Shown piece by piece: positions 29,250 to 41,666 of a stretch of DNA of 64,000 bases. The DNA lies in contig NC_084850.1 of NCBI RefSeq assembly GCF_033115175.1, forward strand, positions 20,057,218-20,121,217, given 5' to 3'. The notes under the pieces are model-generated. The model saw only the letters and a program-made list of their open reading frames with translations. It did no database searches and was not told the DNA's origin. Position 1 is the stretch's first letter, and every line of letters starts with the position of its first letter. This DNA is from Lepus europaeus (taxonomy: Eukaryota > Chordata > Mammalia > Lagomorpha > Leporidae). Both the position numbers and the translations under genes were made by a program.

Positions 29250-29572
29250 GGGGCCAGCGCTGTGTCACAGGGAGTTAAAGCCCTCACCTGAAGCGCCAGC
29301 ATCCCATATGGACGCCAGTTCTAGTCACGGCTTCTCCTCTTCTGATCCAGCTCTCTGCTATGCCTTGGGAAAGCAGTAGAAGATGGCCCAAGTACTTGGG
29401 CCCCTGCACCCATGTGGGAGACCCAGAAGAAGCTCCTGGCTCCTGGCTTCAGAGCTGCACAGCTCTAGCCGTTGCAGCCATGTTGGGAGTGAACCAGTGG
29501 ATGGAAGACCTCTCTCTCTGTCTCTACCTCTCTCTGTAACTCTATCTTTCAAATAAATATAAATCTTTAAAA
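29250..29572 (+). mobile_element. C-repeat SINE
   Basis: Full-length, in TTTAAAAATATATAT sequence that is repeated after its tail. Confidence 0.9.
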
Positions 29573-30282
29573 AATATATATCTAGTTGTTCCAACACCAT
29601 TTATTGAAAAGACTGTGCTTTCTCCATTGAATTTCTTTTGCTACTTTGTCAAAATCCAATTCCCTATATGTATTTGGGTCTATTGGGTCTACTCTGTTCC
29701 AGTAATCAGTGTGTCTGTTCTTCCAATACCATACCATCTTAATTACTGAAGCTTTATGTTATGTCTTGAAATTGGATAATGTGAGTCCTCCCAGTTTGTT
29801 CTTATTTTTCAGTATTGTCTATTCAGGGACTTTCATATTTCCCTATAAACTTTATAATCAGTGTTTGCAAGAGTTATAAAATCACTTGTTGAGGTTGTGA
29901 TTGAGATTGCTCTGAATCTATAGATCATTCTGAGAAGGATTAACATCCTAATATTAAACTTTCAATTTGTGGACTTGTAATATCTCTTCATTTGTACACA
30001 TAGTTTTCCACATTTAGATCCTGTGCATATTTTGATTATATACATATATTTCATTATTTTGGTGCTATTGTGAGTGATATTATGTTTAAATTTCAAATTC
30101 CAATTGTTGATATTTTAGGAAAATCAACTTTTGTATATCAATCTTATATATTATTTCTTGTCGTTATTTTTTTAAATTCAGAAATGGATTTTGAATTTTT
30201 TCAAATGCACTTTTGGTATCTAATGAGAATAATATTTTTTCCTTTTTATGTATTAAAATGGTGAATTATAAGAATGGATTTT

Positions 30283-30618
30283 TTTTTTGACAGGCAGAGT
30301 GGACAGTGAGAGAGAGAGAGACAGAGAGAAAGGTCTTCCTTTTGCCGTTGGTTCACCCTCCAATGGCCGCCGCGGTAGGCGCGCTGTGGCCGGCGCACCG
30401 TGCTGATCTGATGGCAGGAGCCAGGTGCCTATCCTGGTCTCCCATGGGGTGCAGGGCCCAAGCACTTGAGCCATCCTCCACTGCACTCCCTGGCCACAGC
30501 AGAGAGCTGGCCTGGAAGAGGGGCAGCCGGGACAGAACCGGCGTCCCAACTGGGACTAGAACCCGGTGTGCCGGCGCCGCAAGGCGGAGGATTAGCCTAG
30601 TGAGCCGCAGCGCCGGCC
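30283..30618 (-). mobile_element. Young C-repeat SINE
   Basis: Antisense, with perfect 13-bp target duplication AAGAATGGATTTT at 30270-30282 and 30619-30631. Confidence 0.95.
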
Positions 30619-33106
30619 AAGAATGGATTTTCAAATGTTGAATCATCTATGCATTCACAAGATGAATCAAGTACTCATTAAAAATAGCAGCTTGGTATGT
30701 TTGAGTTTTAAATTTTCCTTTAATGTTAGTCCTGATTTTATAATTTTGTTCAACCACAGGTTCACTAATAAGAGTAGAAGTCTTCTAAGGGTTGGGATTA
30801 TTCCTTCCATGGTTATTAAAGATATGGATTTTTTGTCATATTTTATATGCCCTTCTTTTTATAGTCAAATATGTTATAATATAATATTTGGTTCCTATCT
30901 AAAAATATGTGGGATGTATATACATATACTATTACAGTATGCTGTAATGATTAGCCCTTTTGGTGTCCTCTTTAAAAAGTGTTTCTATGGAATAGCCCAA
31001 GATGGTAGCTGAGCAAAATTTCTGTTGACCCCTTTCTTACAGAGACCCCAATGTGAACAGCTATACTATACACACCAGCTATGGAAGCCAGGTGAGAGAC
31101 CACAGTGCCTTGTCTTGTTATAAGAACAGTTGCACTGAAGAAAACAAAGAGTTCAGTCTCTTACTTGGGAGAAGGAGAGTGCACTGAATCTCAATGTCAA
31201 GCCCACTGCAAAAAAAAATTCAGTCAAGGTGAGCACCCACACCCCCCTCCCCGAGCCCCCAGGCCCATACCTGTGTGGTGACTCTTCGGAACCTCCTCAG
31301 CCAAGCAGCCTTTCTCCAACTGCTGGCAGAAAGCCAAATGCCAGCTATTCAAACAGCCCAGGAAAGGGAGCTTAGGACCATGCCTTGGAGCCCAGAACCA
31401 GGCCTACTATGCTGAGATCCAGCATCTGATAAATCCCAAAGGCTTCTACAACCCAGCTAGTGCTCACAGACAGAGCATCTAGACTTCTGTGGCCTCAGAT
31501 CTGCATTCGTGGGGGTTGGACTCATTTTGCTGGGTATATCTGCCAGCCTCTGGTGGGCTTGGTAGATATTCCAGGACTCGGTAGGGCCTGTAACTGAGGG
31601 GCCCAGTGTGACCAGCCTGGAGCCAGTATGGGTGGCCAGAGGACCGCCTTTATCACTCTCCTCTGACCTTGAGTAGATAGCAAGGGTCCATGGCACTGTG
31701 TCTTGGGACTCAGAGTTGGTTTGCTAAAGCCCAGTGCTGGGCAGATCCTAATGGTTTCTGTTCCAAGGCAAAGACCTGTGATCAGAGTCTCTGAGCTTGC
31801 CCCAGTATCAGGTGGAGACCTGCACCCTGGTGAGACAGATCTGTTTTGATATGTATCACCACTGGTCTTTCAGGCCTGATGTGCACCCCTAAGATTGCAC
31901 AGGGCCTGGCGACTGTGGGACCCAGATGTGACACACCTAGGGCCTGCTAAGGGGCTGCTTTTATCACCCCGTATACAACCTTGGGCAGACAGCAAATAAT
32001 CACAGATATGTTTTGGAACTCAGATTAGGCTGATAAAACCCTACATTAGTGGTCCCTGTCCCTAGGCCGCTGTTAGAAGGCAGCCTCTGGACCTGCCTCA
32101 GTGCCCAGCAAAGATCCATGGCTCTTGTTAAGCAGTCTTACACTCCAGCCAGCATCATCAGTGGCTGATGGAATAAGGCAGTGACTAAAACTCAGCAGAG
32201 GACAGATCATAGTAGGGTGAGCTTTGGTCACACGCACGGGCGGCATTGGTCCTGGTCATCTTGGGATGTGATCTAGTGGCTTGGCATGTATGGATATAGG
32301 ACAAGGAGTCTGAGGTTACTACACATGCAGGAAAAGGCTTACAGGGATGGAGTATCTCCTTTTAGGCACTTCTCTCATCTATACTGAACAACACATCAAC
32401 TGCAAATTTGGGACAAATTTGAGTTTGGGGAGTATTGTAAGACTGAATCAGTAAAACTATATCACATAGAAGACCTGGGGTATGCTGCAACTTAGAGTGC
32501 CGTCTAGTGCTAAAATAACAAAAATATCTATAGCCTCAGAGAAAGTAGACTGATTAGAATTTCTAGGACAACCACAAAAGAAGCCAGATTATCACAACCA
32601 ATTCTTCAATGCCCAGATGATATTGTACACCAACAGCATCAAGAACTTCCTGAAAACAGTGACCTCACCTAAGCTTAAGATAAGGTATCAGAGGCCAACC
32701 ATCTAGGAATTGAAATTTCCAAATGCTTGGATGAAAATTTTGAAATAACTCTTTCAAGGAAACTCAATGAAATCAAATAGCCCAGAAAACTTATTCCATA
32801 TTCTACAAGATTTGATAGGTTGAAGTAATTAAATAACAGCAAGTAGAAATCCTTCAGCTGAAAAGTACACTAATATATTAAAACATAATAGAAAACATCA
32901 ATAGGAAAAATAGATCAAACAGAATAAAGAATCAATGAGCTCAAAGATAGGCTATTTGAAAATAGATGGAGGAGGAAAAAGAATCAAAATGATTTTAAAA
33001 AAGCTTATGAGATAGTATGAAATGAGCAAATAGTTGAGTCATTGTGATTCAAGAGGAACCTGAAGATGCTAAAGTGGTGGAAAGAATGTTCAAAAATATA
33101 ATGACA

Positions 33107-33421
33107 GGGGCCGGCGCCATAGTGCAGCAGGTTAATCCTCTGCCTGCGGTGCCAGCATCCCATATGGGTGCCAGTTCTAGTCCCGGCTGCTCCACTTCCA
33201 ATCCAGCTCTCTGCTATGCCTTGGGAAAGCAGTAGAAGATGGCCCAAGTCCTTGGGCCCCTGCACCCATGTGGGAGACCAGGAAGAAACTCCTGGCTTCA
33301 GATCAGTGCAGCTCCAGCCATTGCACCTAATTGGGGAGTGAACCAATGGAAGGAAGACCTTTCTCTCTGTCTCTCCCTCGCACTGTCTGGAACTCTACCT
33401 CTCAAATAAATAAAATCTCTA
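33107..33421 (+). mobile_element. C-repeat SINE
   Basis: Full-length. The target CAAAAATATAATGACA before it recurs, with a TA insertion, after it. Confidence 0.93.
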
Positions 33422-34324
33422 AAAAATATATAATGACAGAAAACTTCCAAAACCCAGAGAAATATACAACTATCCAGGTAAAGGACGATCTAAGGATACC
33501 AATCAGGTTCAACCCAAAAAAGTCTCCTCCAAGACATATTATAGTGAAGCTTACTAAAGCTAAAGATGGAGAAATATCAAAATTGCCAGAATAAGGAGCA
33601 AATAATACATCAAGGGGCCCCAATTCATCTGACTGCAAACTTTTCAACAGAAACTGTACATGCCAGGAGGGAGTGAGAAGAGATAGTACTGAAGGAAAAA
33701 AAATTGCCAATCAAAAAGAACACTATGTCCTCAAAGCTATCCTTCAGGTAAGAAGGAGAGATAGATATTCCCAGACCAAAAAATTTAAAGCTGAGAGAAT
33801 TTATCACCACCAGACCGGTCTTAGAAGGAATGCTAATGAAAATGCTTCAAACTGAAAGAAAGAGTTGCTAACAAGAAGGAACTATAAGGTAGAAAACTCA
33901 CTGGTAAGAGTAACTACACATACAAATTCAGAATACTCTAATATAAACATGGTGTGTAAGCCATTTATATCTTTACTATGAAGACTAAAAATGTATAATC
34001 ACTACATCAAAATGTTGAGAGGCAATATTGAAAGAGATCAAATATAACATCAAAAATTCAAAATGTGGGGAGGAATGGAGCAAAAATGTAGAGTGTTTTA
34101 TTATCTCTTTGTTTTTGGTTTGTCTCCCTATCTTAATTATCAATGTTAAGTTGTTACCATTTCATAATTACTTGTTATAGCTAAAAGAAGATTTTATAAG
34201 CCTCATGGTAATCAAAAGGCAGGAACCTATAACAGACTTACCAAAAATAATTAACAAGGAATCAAAGTAAACCACTAGAGAAAAATCACTTATTCACAAA
34301 AAATGTTTCTATGTGTGTGTGTGC

Positions 34325-34327
<3 letters not shown>

Positions 34328-34367
<40 letters not shown>
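34328..34367 (+). repeat. GA microsatellite
   Basis: About 20 uninterrupted GA units within the L1M. Confidence 0.95.
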
Positions 34368-34368
<1 letters not shown>

Positions 34369-34578
34369 ATGATAAAAGTACAAAATAAATATTAAAATGG
34401 CAGTAATAAGACCTTACCTATCAATAATTATCTTAATTGACAATGGATGAAATTCTCCAGTTGAAAGACATAGAGTCACTGAATGGATGAAAAACAGGAC
34501 CCAACTGCCTACAAGAAATTCACCTCTAAGGACACAACCAGACTGAAAATGAAAGTATGGAACAAGATATCCTATGCA

Positions 34579-34881
34579 GGGGTGGGCATTGAGCCACTTG
34601 GGATGCCTACACCTCATATCAGAGTGCTAGTTCAAGTCCCAGCTCCTCCACTTCTGAACCAGCTCCCTAATAATGGATCCTGAGAGGCAGCAGATGATGG
34701 CTTAAGTATCTGAGTTCCTGCCACCCACATGGGAGACCCAGATGGAGCCTACCTGCTGACTTCAGCCTGCTTCAGCTCTAGCTATTACAGCCATTTGGGG
34801 AGCAAGACAGCAGCTGAAGGTTTCTTCTTTCCTCTTTCTGCTTCTCCATCATTCTTCCTTCCAAATAAATCTTTTTAAATA
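34579..34881 (+). mobile_element. C-repeat SINE
   Basis: Older copy. Flanks AAGATATCCTATGCA and AAGATATTCCATGCA are the target duplication. Confidence 0.88.
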
Positions 34882-35462
34882 AAAGATATTCCATGCAAAT
34901 GGAACTGAAAAGAATGTGGGTGTAACCATACTCCTATCAGATAAAATATATTTTAAATCAAAATAAGTAAAAAGAGTCCAGGAAGGTCATTATATTAATG
35001 GTCTAGAAGCTCAACCCAGCGAGAAGAAATTACACTTGTAAATGTATATTCACCCAACATTGGAGCACCCAAGTATGTAAAGCAAATATCCACTGCTGAA
35101 CTGTACAGAACTTTTAAAGGAAAACTAAGATCTATCCTTCTTACATAAATGATTTCAAAAAAAATGAAAGAGGAGGGAATTCTTCCAAATCCGTTCTTAT
35201 GAGGACAGCATTACCTTGATCCCAAAACCAGAAAAGGACACAACGAAAAAAGGAAAGTACAGGCCAATAACCTTGATGAATATAGATGCAAAAATCTTCA
35301 ACAACAACAAAAAATAGAAAATCAAACCCAATAATAATACATTAATAAAATCATTTGCCACGATCAAGTGGTATTCATCTTAACGATGCAAGGTCCAACA
35401 TATACAAGTCAATAAACATGATACACTACATCAACAGAATGAAGGACAAAAATCGTATGATT

Positions 35463-35806
35463 GGGGTGGGCACTGTGGCACAGCAGATTAAACCACTGCT
35501 TGGGACACCTATATTGGAGTGCTGGATTGCATCTCAGCCATTCTGCTTTTGATCCAGCTTCCTGCTAAGGTACCTGGGAAGCAGTGAATGATGACTAGAG
35601 TACTAGAGTCCCAGCCACCAACATGGGAGACCCAGATGGAGTTCCTGGCTCTTGGCTTTGGAGTGGCCCAGCCCAGGCTGTTGCAGCCACACAGGAAGTG
35701 AACCAGGAGACAAAATCCCCTCAGCCCCCGCCCCCCCCCCCCCCGCTGCCTTCTCTCTCTCTTCTCCAGGTCACTCTGCCTTTCAAATGAATAAGTTAAT
35801 TCTTTA
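35463..35806 (+). mobile_element. C-repeat SINE
   Basis: Older copy with a C-run at about 35729-35743 in its pyrimidine section. Confidence 0.88.
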
Positions 35807-36089
35807 AATTGGATGATAATCCCAATAGATGCAGAAAAAGCATTTGGTAAAATCCAACCTCCTTTCATGACAGACACTCTGGCTGAATTAGTCATAGAAA
35901 AAACATACCTCAACATGATAAACACCACATACAACAAGCCAACAGCTAGCCTCATGTTGAAGGTGGAAAAGCTGTAGGCTTTCCGTCCAAGATCTGGAAT
36001 AAGACAAGGATGCCCACTTTCAAATACTTTTGTTCAGCATGTCACTGGAAGTCTTAGCTAGAGCAATTAGGAAAAAGAAACAAAGGACA

Positions 36090-36387
36090 GGGGCCTGCGC
36101 TGTGGCATAGCGGGTAAAGCCGCTGCCTGCAGTTCCAGTCTTGGCTGCTCCACTTCCAATCCAGCTCTCTACTATGGCCTGGGAAAGCAGTGGAGGATGG
36201 CCCAAGTCCTTGGGCCCTGCACCCGCATGGGAAACCGGGAAGAAGCTCCTGGCTCCTGGCTTCAGATCAGTGCAGCCCCAGCTGTTGTGGCCAACTAGGG
36301 GAGTGAACCAGCGGATGGAAGACCACTCCCCCCAGCCTCTGCCTCTCTGTAACCCTGCCTTTCAAATAAATAGATAAATCTTTAAAA
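36090..36387 (+). mobile_element. C-repeat SINE with internal deletion
   Basis: GGGGCCTGCGCTGTGGCATA start. The CCCATATGGG block is missing between GCAGTTCCAG and TCTTGGCTGC. Flanks AACAAAGGACAG and AACAAAGGGCAG. Confidence 0.9.
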
Positions 36388-37027
36388 GAGGGAACAAAGG
36401 GCAGCCAGATTGGAAAAGATGAAGTCAAACTGTCACTGTTTGCAGATAACATGATCATATATATGGGAAAGCTCAAAAGACTCACAAAATCTGTTAGAAC
36501 TAGTAAACAAATTCAGCAAAATTGCAGGATACAAAGGTAATGTACAAAAATCAGTAACATTGTTATACACAAATAGTGAATCTTCTGAAAAAGAAATAAA
36601 GAAAGAAAAAAAAATAGATACCTGGGAATAAGTTTAACCAAAGATGTGAAAGATCTCTACAATGAAAACTAAAAATTGTTGATGACAGAAATTGAAGTGT
36701 ACACATAGAAATATAAAGACATCCTGTGTTCATGGATTAGGAGAATCAATATTGTTAAAATATGCATACTACCAAAAGTGATTTACAGATTTATTGCAAC
36801 TTCTATCAATGACACTTTTTACCAAACTAGAAAACACACTACTAAAATTTCTATGGACTGACAAAATATGTTAACCAAAGAAAGAGGCATTGTACTACCT
36901 GACTTTAAAATATATTACAAAGCTATCATAATTAAAACATCATGGTATTGGCATAAAAATGTATCCATAGACCAATGGAACAGAATAGAAACTCTAGAAG
37001 TAAACCATACATCTAGAGCCAACTGAT

Positions 37028-37350
37028 TTCTTTAAAAAATTATTTATTTATTTGAAAGGCAGAGTTAGAGAAAGAGGGGTGGGGGAAGGGAGAGACAGAG
37101 AGAGATCTTCCATCGGCTGGTTCATTCCCCAAATGGCCACAATGGCTGGAGCTGGACCTATCAGAAGCCAGGAGCCAGGAGCTTCTTCCAGGTCTCCAAC
37201 GTGGGTGCAGGGACCCAAGTACTCAGGTCATCCTCTCCAGCTTTCCCAGGAGCATAAGAAGGGAGATGGATTAAAAGTGGAGTAGCTGGATCTTGAATAG
37301 GTGCCCATTTGTGATATCAACTTTACCCGCTACACCACAGCCCTGACCCC
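37028..37350 (-). mobile_element. C-repeat SINE
   Basis: Antisense, with target duplication TAGAGCCAACTGAT on both sides. Confidence 0.92.
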
Positions 37351-38821
37351 TAGAGCCAACTGATGTTTGACAGAAGTGCTAAGAACATGCATTGGAAAAA
37401 TGATAGTCTTTTTAATAAATGATACTGGGAAAATCTAATAGCCACATGCAAACATATGAAACTAGACCCCTATCTCTCACCATATACAAAAATCAACTCA
37501 AAATGGATTAAGGACCTATATGTGAAACCTGAAACTCTGAAACTATTAGACAAAAGCATAGGGTAAAAAACATCAGGACAGTGGAATAGACAAGGATTTT
37601 TATATCAGACTCCAAAAGCCCAAGAAATAAAAGCAAAAATATGCAAATGTGATTTCATCCAACTAAAGAGCTTTTGCACAGCAAAGGAAAAAATCAATGG
37701 AGTGAAGAATGGGAGAAAATATTTGTAAGCTATACATCTGACAACCTGTTACTATCCACAATAAAAGAAACTCAGACAACTCTAGAGCAAAAAAAACTAA
37801 ATAATCCGATTAAAACTCAGGCAGTAGACCTTAACAGACATTTCTCAAAGGAAAACATACAAATAACGAAAATGTACATGAAGAGATGCTCAGTATCACG
37901 AATTATCAGGTAAATGTAAATCAAAACCACAGGGAGATATCATTTCTCTTCAGTAAGATTGGCTATTATCAAAAAGACAAAAGATATTAAATGTTGGTGA
38001 CAATGTGGAGAAAAGGGAACATTTGCACATTGTTGGTGGGATTATAAATTAGTACAGCCATTGTGGAAAACAGTATGGAGGGTCCACAATAAAACTAAAA
38101 AGAGAACTATCATATGATCCTGAAATCCAGCTTCTGGGTATATATCCAAGGGTTGTAAAATCCATCTGTCATAGAGACATGTGCAATCTTATGTTTATTG
38201 CTGCACTATTCAAAGTCTCCAAGAAATGAAAACAATCTAGGTGTCCACCAACTGATGACTAGATAAATTGTGATGCATACACACAATTGAATGCTACTTG
38301 GCCTGAAAAAAGATAGAATGTTGTCATTTTTCAATTACACAGATGGAATTAGAGGTCATTATATTAAATGGAATAAATCCAAGCATGGAAAGACAAATAT
38401 TCCATAATCTCATTCATATGTGGACTCTAAAAATTAAGTGATCTCATAGAAGTTAAAAATACAGTGGTGGTTACCAGAGACTGAGGAAGGAAGAGTGGGA
38501 GGGATAGGAAAAGGTTGGGTAATGTGTACCGGATTATAGTTATATAGGAGTAAGAATTTCTGGAGTTCTATTGCATAGTTGGGTGACTATAGATAATGTT
38601 GATATACTGTATATTTCTCTGTTAAAAAACTCTAGAAGATAGCATTTTGGATGCTTTCACTATAAAGAAATATTAAGTGTATGAAAGGATAAACATATTT
38701 ACCCCAACTGGATATTCCACATGTATACATCTAAGAAATCATTGCATAGTACTCAATAAATACACACAGTTTTTAGCTGTTCAATTTTTTTAAATAAAAT
38801 ATTTTTCTATATTGAAGTCTT

Positions 38822-39210
38822 TTTTTAAGTTCTTTAAGGATTTCATTCAGTAAGAGAATTGCACAGGAAAATGAGGGGAGAAAGAAGTCTAGAAGCTAAA
38901 TTGAGTCCATGCCAGGCAGAGAGCAGGTTGGGTGCCATGTGGAGCAAGCATGCAGGCAGGAAAGAAGAGGCAGGGCAGAGGCCATAAGACCTCACATCTG
39001 GAGGTGTGGTGCAACAAGGGGGCACAACCAAAAAAAGGAGGGGCCCAGGTGCTCCAGGCCTTTTATCTACTTCCAAAGGGGAGTGGTTATGTAATCTGAT
39101 TGGCAGGTGGGCGTCCAGGTGAGACCAGGTAGGGCCATGAGGTCACACAGGAGGCATGGTCTCCAGCTTACAAATCTAATCGATTTTATCCTATCTTCCT
39201 GCCTGCATCA
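38822..39210 (-). mobile_element. LTR (U3-R) of the ERV remnant
   Basis: Starts TGATGCAGGC at 39210 on the minus strand, like the LTR at 6502. TATA-like GATAAAAGG follows, then an R region with AATGAA in the poly(A) signal position. It ends A-rich with no U5, whereas the LTR at 6502-7409 keeps about 120 bp of U5. Confidence 0.8.
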
Positions 39211-39220
39211 TTCCCCCCTC
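39211..39220 (-). other. Polypurine tract of the ERV
   Basis: GAGGGGGGAA directly precedes the TG of the LTR on the minus strand, the position of the plus-strand primer in retroviruses. It establishes that this is the 3' LTR of an internal-region copy. Confidence 0.8.
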
Positions 39221-39972
39221 AGGGACTCCATTCCTTTAATCCTAAGGGAAGTTGAAGGGCATAGAATCATATCTTCTTTAGCTGCTTCCTGCTTCTTAGG
39301 GATGTGGCACAGGCACTGCCTGTCCTGGGTCTGGAAGTCTCCGCCCATCTCATCTAATGAATTAGTTTTATGAGCTGGAGAATTTTCAGTCACCACCAAT
39401 GGCTCTGTCCTCTGTATGGCCAGTTATTACTCTCAGAAAAGGCATTGAGTTCTGAAACATGTAGGTTTGTTAATTAGCATAAGCAAAACTGGAGCAAAAC
39501 CAATTGAAAGTGGTCTGCACCTTAAGATGGACTTCCAGATAGTGGATGGTGATAGGCTACTCTTATGTAAATTATAAACCCATTTAGCTTGAACATAGAG
39601 GGTTATAATAGAAGAACCTATTAGCAGTTTTATTGTCAACAAAAGTTCCCAGAGAGAATCAAAAGAGGAGGCAGGTACAGCACAGCTGCCTTAAGGTGCA
39701 GCAGTCTTGATGTGACAAAAGCAAAAGCTTTACTTATCTTTTTTTTTTTTTTTTAAGAGGTATCTAAGATCTTCAATTGGCTTACAGGAATAATCAGGCG
39801 TGTCTTCTGAGTTCACCTGGGAAGACATAAGGGGTAGAAGTTTAATCCTAATTTTACTGAAGTAGTCGTGTTCAGGAGCACCTTGTAAGATCCCATCCAT
39901 TTAAGTTGCAACTGATCTCAAGAGGATCTTTCTATGAATGACTTGCTCATGAATTCCTATGTTGGAACTTTG

Positions 39973-40520
39973 GTTAAAAGCTCTTTAATTCTTTAGAATA
40001 CCTTCTGTAGCTTCCCTGTCCAGCACTGTATGTCTGTGTCAGGGCATTTTAAATCCTCATGCAAAGGCTTGGGATCTGAATCCTGGAATCCATATTCCAT
40101 AGAATCCTGCCATGAGGGATTCCCAATGCTGGAGATTCTGTTAAAAGCTCCTTAATTCTTTGGAAAACCTTTTGTAGCTCCCCTGTCCAGCACAGTATGT
40201 CTTTTAGGGCCTTTTAAAAAATTTTTTAAAAAGTTTTTAAGCTTTTTATTTAGTGAGAGAAATACATAGGAGAGTGGGAGCTTTAAGGGAGAAGGAAAAA
40301 GTCTGTAAATTAAGTTGGGGTCCATACTGAGCAGAGAGCAGGCTGAGAGCCACGTGCAGTGAGCATTTGATTATGAGCAGCCACAAGCAGCTTAACACAA
40401 GCAGCGAAGAAAGGCAAAGAGCGTGCAGGCGGCTGTCAGGGCCTTTTAAAACTTTATACAAAAGCTTGGAATCCAAATCCTGGAATCCGTATTGCACAGA
40501 ATCCTGTCATTCCCAGAAAT
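39973..40520 (-). repeat. Tandem duplication (about 167 bp) inside ERV pol
   Basis: GTTAAAAGCTCTTTAATTC at 39973 recurs as GTTAAAAGCTCCTTAATTC at 40140. The two units align through the TGGAATCCATATT and TGGAATCCGTATT text. Unit 2 is split by the 218-bp insertion at 40220-40437; unit 1 is the matching empty site. Confidence 0.8.
40220..40437 (-). mobile_element. R-region-only LTR retrocopy
   Basis: 218 bp aligning with the end of the R region of the 6502 LTR (shared GCCTGCTCTCTGCTC, CTCACTAAATAAAAAGCTTA) and ending in an A/T-rich tail. It is flanked by the perfect 14-bp duplication AGGGCCTTTTAAAA (40206-40219 and 40438-40451), which occurs once (AGGGCATTTTAAAT) in the empty tandem unit. Confidence 0.78.
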
Positions 40521-40999
40521 CTCCTTAGCTGCTTTATATATATATAAAGTAGCTTCCTCTTGGGGTTAGAAAATATCCTAGGTAATCTACCTCTCATTTA
40601 GAAACCTGAGCTTTGTTGGGAAGTTCTGTATCCTCGCTTTCCCAGATTCTAGGTTTAGTGGGATGCAGAAGAAATTATCCCTTAGTCAAAGGCTTAGCAC
40701 ACAATAAGAGGGATTGAAACAACTGTCTCATTAGTAGCCCTGAGGGCTTTAACCATTCTGTACTCTCCACTTGACCTTGTGTTAAAACATACGAAACAGG
40801 AATATCACAGGGAGACATGGATCCAAGAGTGTGTGTTTGAGACACTTAGTTAGCTTTAAAGAAACACCTAAGAATACACACAATGGAGTTTGACATTTAG
40901 ACATAACTAGAACTTATGATACATAAGAATATAACACACTAGAACAAAGTAAGTCTTAGGGAACAAGTTTTATCATTAATTCTAATACTGTAAATCTTT

Positions 41000-41600
41000 G
41001 AGGACAGAAGTCCTTCATGAGAAGTTAGCGCACAGTGACTCCTGTTGTTAAATTAACAATTAACACTCTTATGTATGACGTCAGTGACCACCTGAGGCTC
41101 CTGACATGCGCTGCCTTGGCTATGGAAGCCTTTTGAATCCACAAACTCTGTCAGTATTCAGACAAGGCCATAAGGAAAGTGGAAGTTCTCTCCTCCCTTC
41201 AGAGAAAAGTACATCCTTATTTGATGACCACTTCTTTCCACTGGGGTCCCAGGGAGGTTCTCTGTGTAGGGACACTTTTTACATGAGTGTCCTGGCTTCC
41301 CATGCCTGAAATGCTCTCATGGACTTTTCAGCCAGACCAGAATGCCTTCAGGGCTGACTCTGAGGTCAGTGAGCATTACTTACAGCAATTGCCATTCTAT
41401 GAGTCTGCTGTATGGACTATTTTCCATGTTGGAGCATTCACTCCACTTTAATCTTTTCCATTATTATTATCAGACACTTAATCCTATTCATATGATCACT
41501 TTAACAATCCTGTCTATATGATCACTTTAACACTTAAGATGTTATTTTTTACCATCTAGCTCAAGGGGATTTGGGATCCTATGGCGAGTTTTCAAATGGT
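41000..41600 (-). mobile_element. Lagomorph L1 3' UTR fragment, diverged
   Basis: Aligns along about 500 bp with the 3' UTR of the L1 at the right edge (CAGTGACTCCTGTTGTTAA, GTGGAAGTTCTCTCCTCCC, CATTCTATGAGTCTGCTGT). The outer limits are unclear and no A-tail was found at its left end. It lies within the ERV remnant. Confidence 0.7.
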
Positions 41601-41666
41601 ATCCTTAGAAGTAAGTCCATAGGGGTGGATTCAGAACTATACAGCTTTACAGTTTCTTTGTAGGCG

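Larger units (their letters stand above)
26020..30990 (-). mobile_element. Long antisense L1M with 3' UTR
   Basis: The 3' UTR is recognisable at about 26040-26850 (TTATTCAGATTTCCTTAGGC, GTACCACATTGCATTTAGTC, ATTTATTTTATGCTTTGAAT). Reversed ORF2 text follows from about 27480 (GTAACATGAATTCAGGGTTC, ATTGCTAGATCATATGGTAA) and again between SINEs (CAACACCATTTATTGAAAAG at 29591). It is 5'-truncated near 30990, all frames are broken, and five SINEs interrupt it. Confidence 0.8.
30990..38806 (+). mobile_element. Long sense L1M element, decayed
   Basis: The 5' UTR-like text starts at AGCCCAAGATGGTAGCTGAG near 30994. ORF1-side text is at 33440-33860 (CCAGGAGGGAGTGAGAAGAG, AAAGCTATCCTTCAGGTAAG). Decayed ORF2 is at 34900-38250 (GGCCAATAACCTTGATGAAT, GATAACATGATCATATATAT, GAAAATATTTGTAAGCTATA). 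The L1M 3' end is at 38250-38790 (GGTTACCAGAGACTGAGGAA). Five SINEs interrupt it and no open frame survives beyond about 90 codons. Confidence 0.82.
39770..40640 (-). pseudogene. Decayed ERV pol fragments
   Basis: The minus-strand conceptual reading near 40450-40600 resembles the region between reverse transcriptase and RNase H of gammaretrovirus-like pol. The part near 39770-39930 resembles the integrase C-terminus. Several frameshifts and stops break it, most of RNase H and integrase is missing, and part is tandemly duplicated. It is a non-functional remnant. Confidence 0.55.

Noticed and set aside
32150..33000. Possible exon-like text between 31 and 33 kb
   Set aside because: Follows the 5' UTR to ORF1 side of the sense L1M element and has no long frame.
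33107..33200. Possible tRNA gene (A-box and B-box-like motifs)
   Set aside because: The motifs belong to the tRNA-derived head of a C-repeat SINE. No cloverleaf with a matched acceptor stem is evident here or in the other copies.
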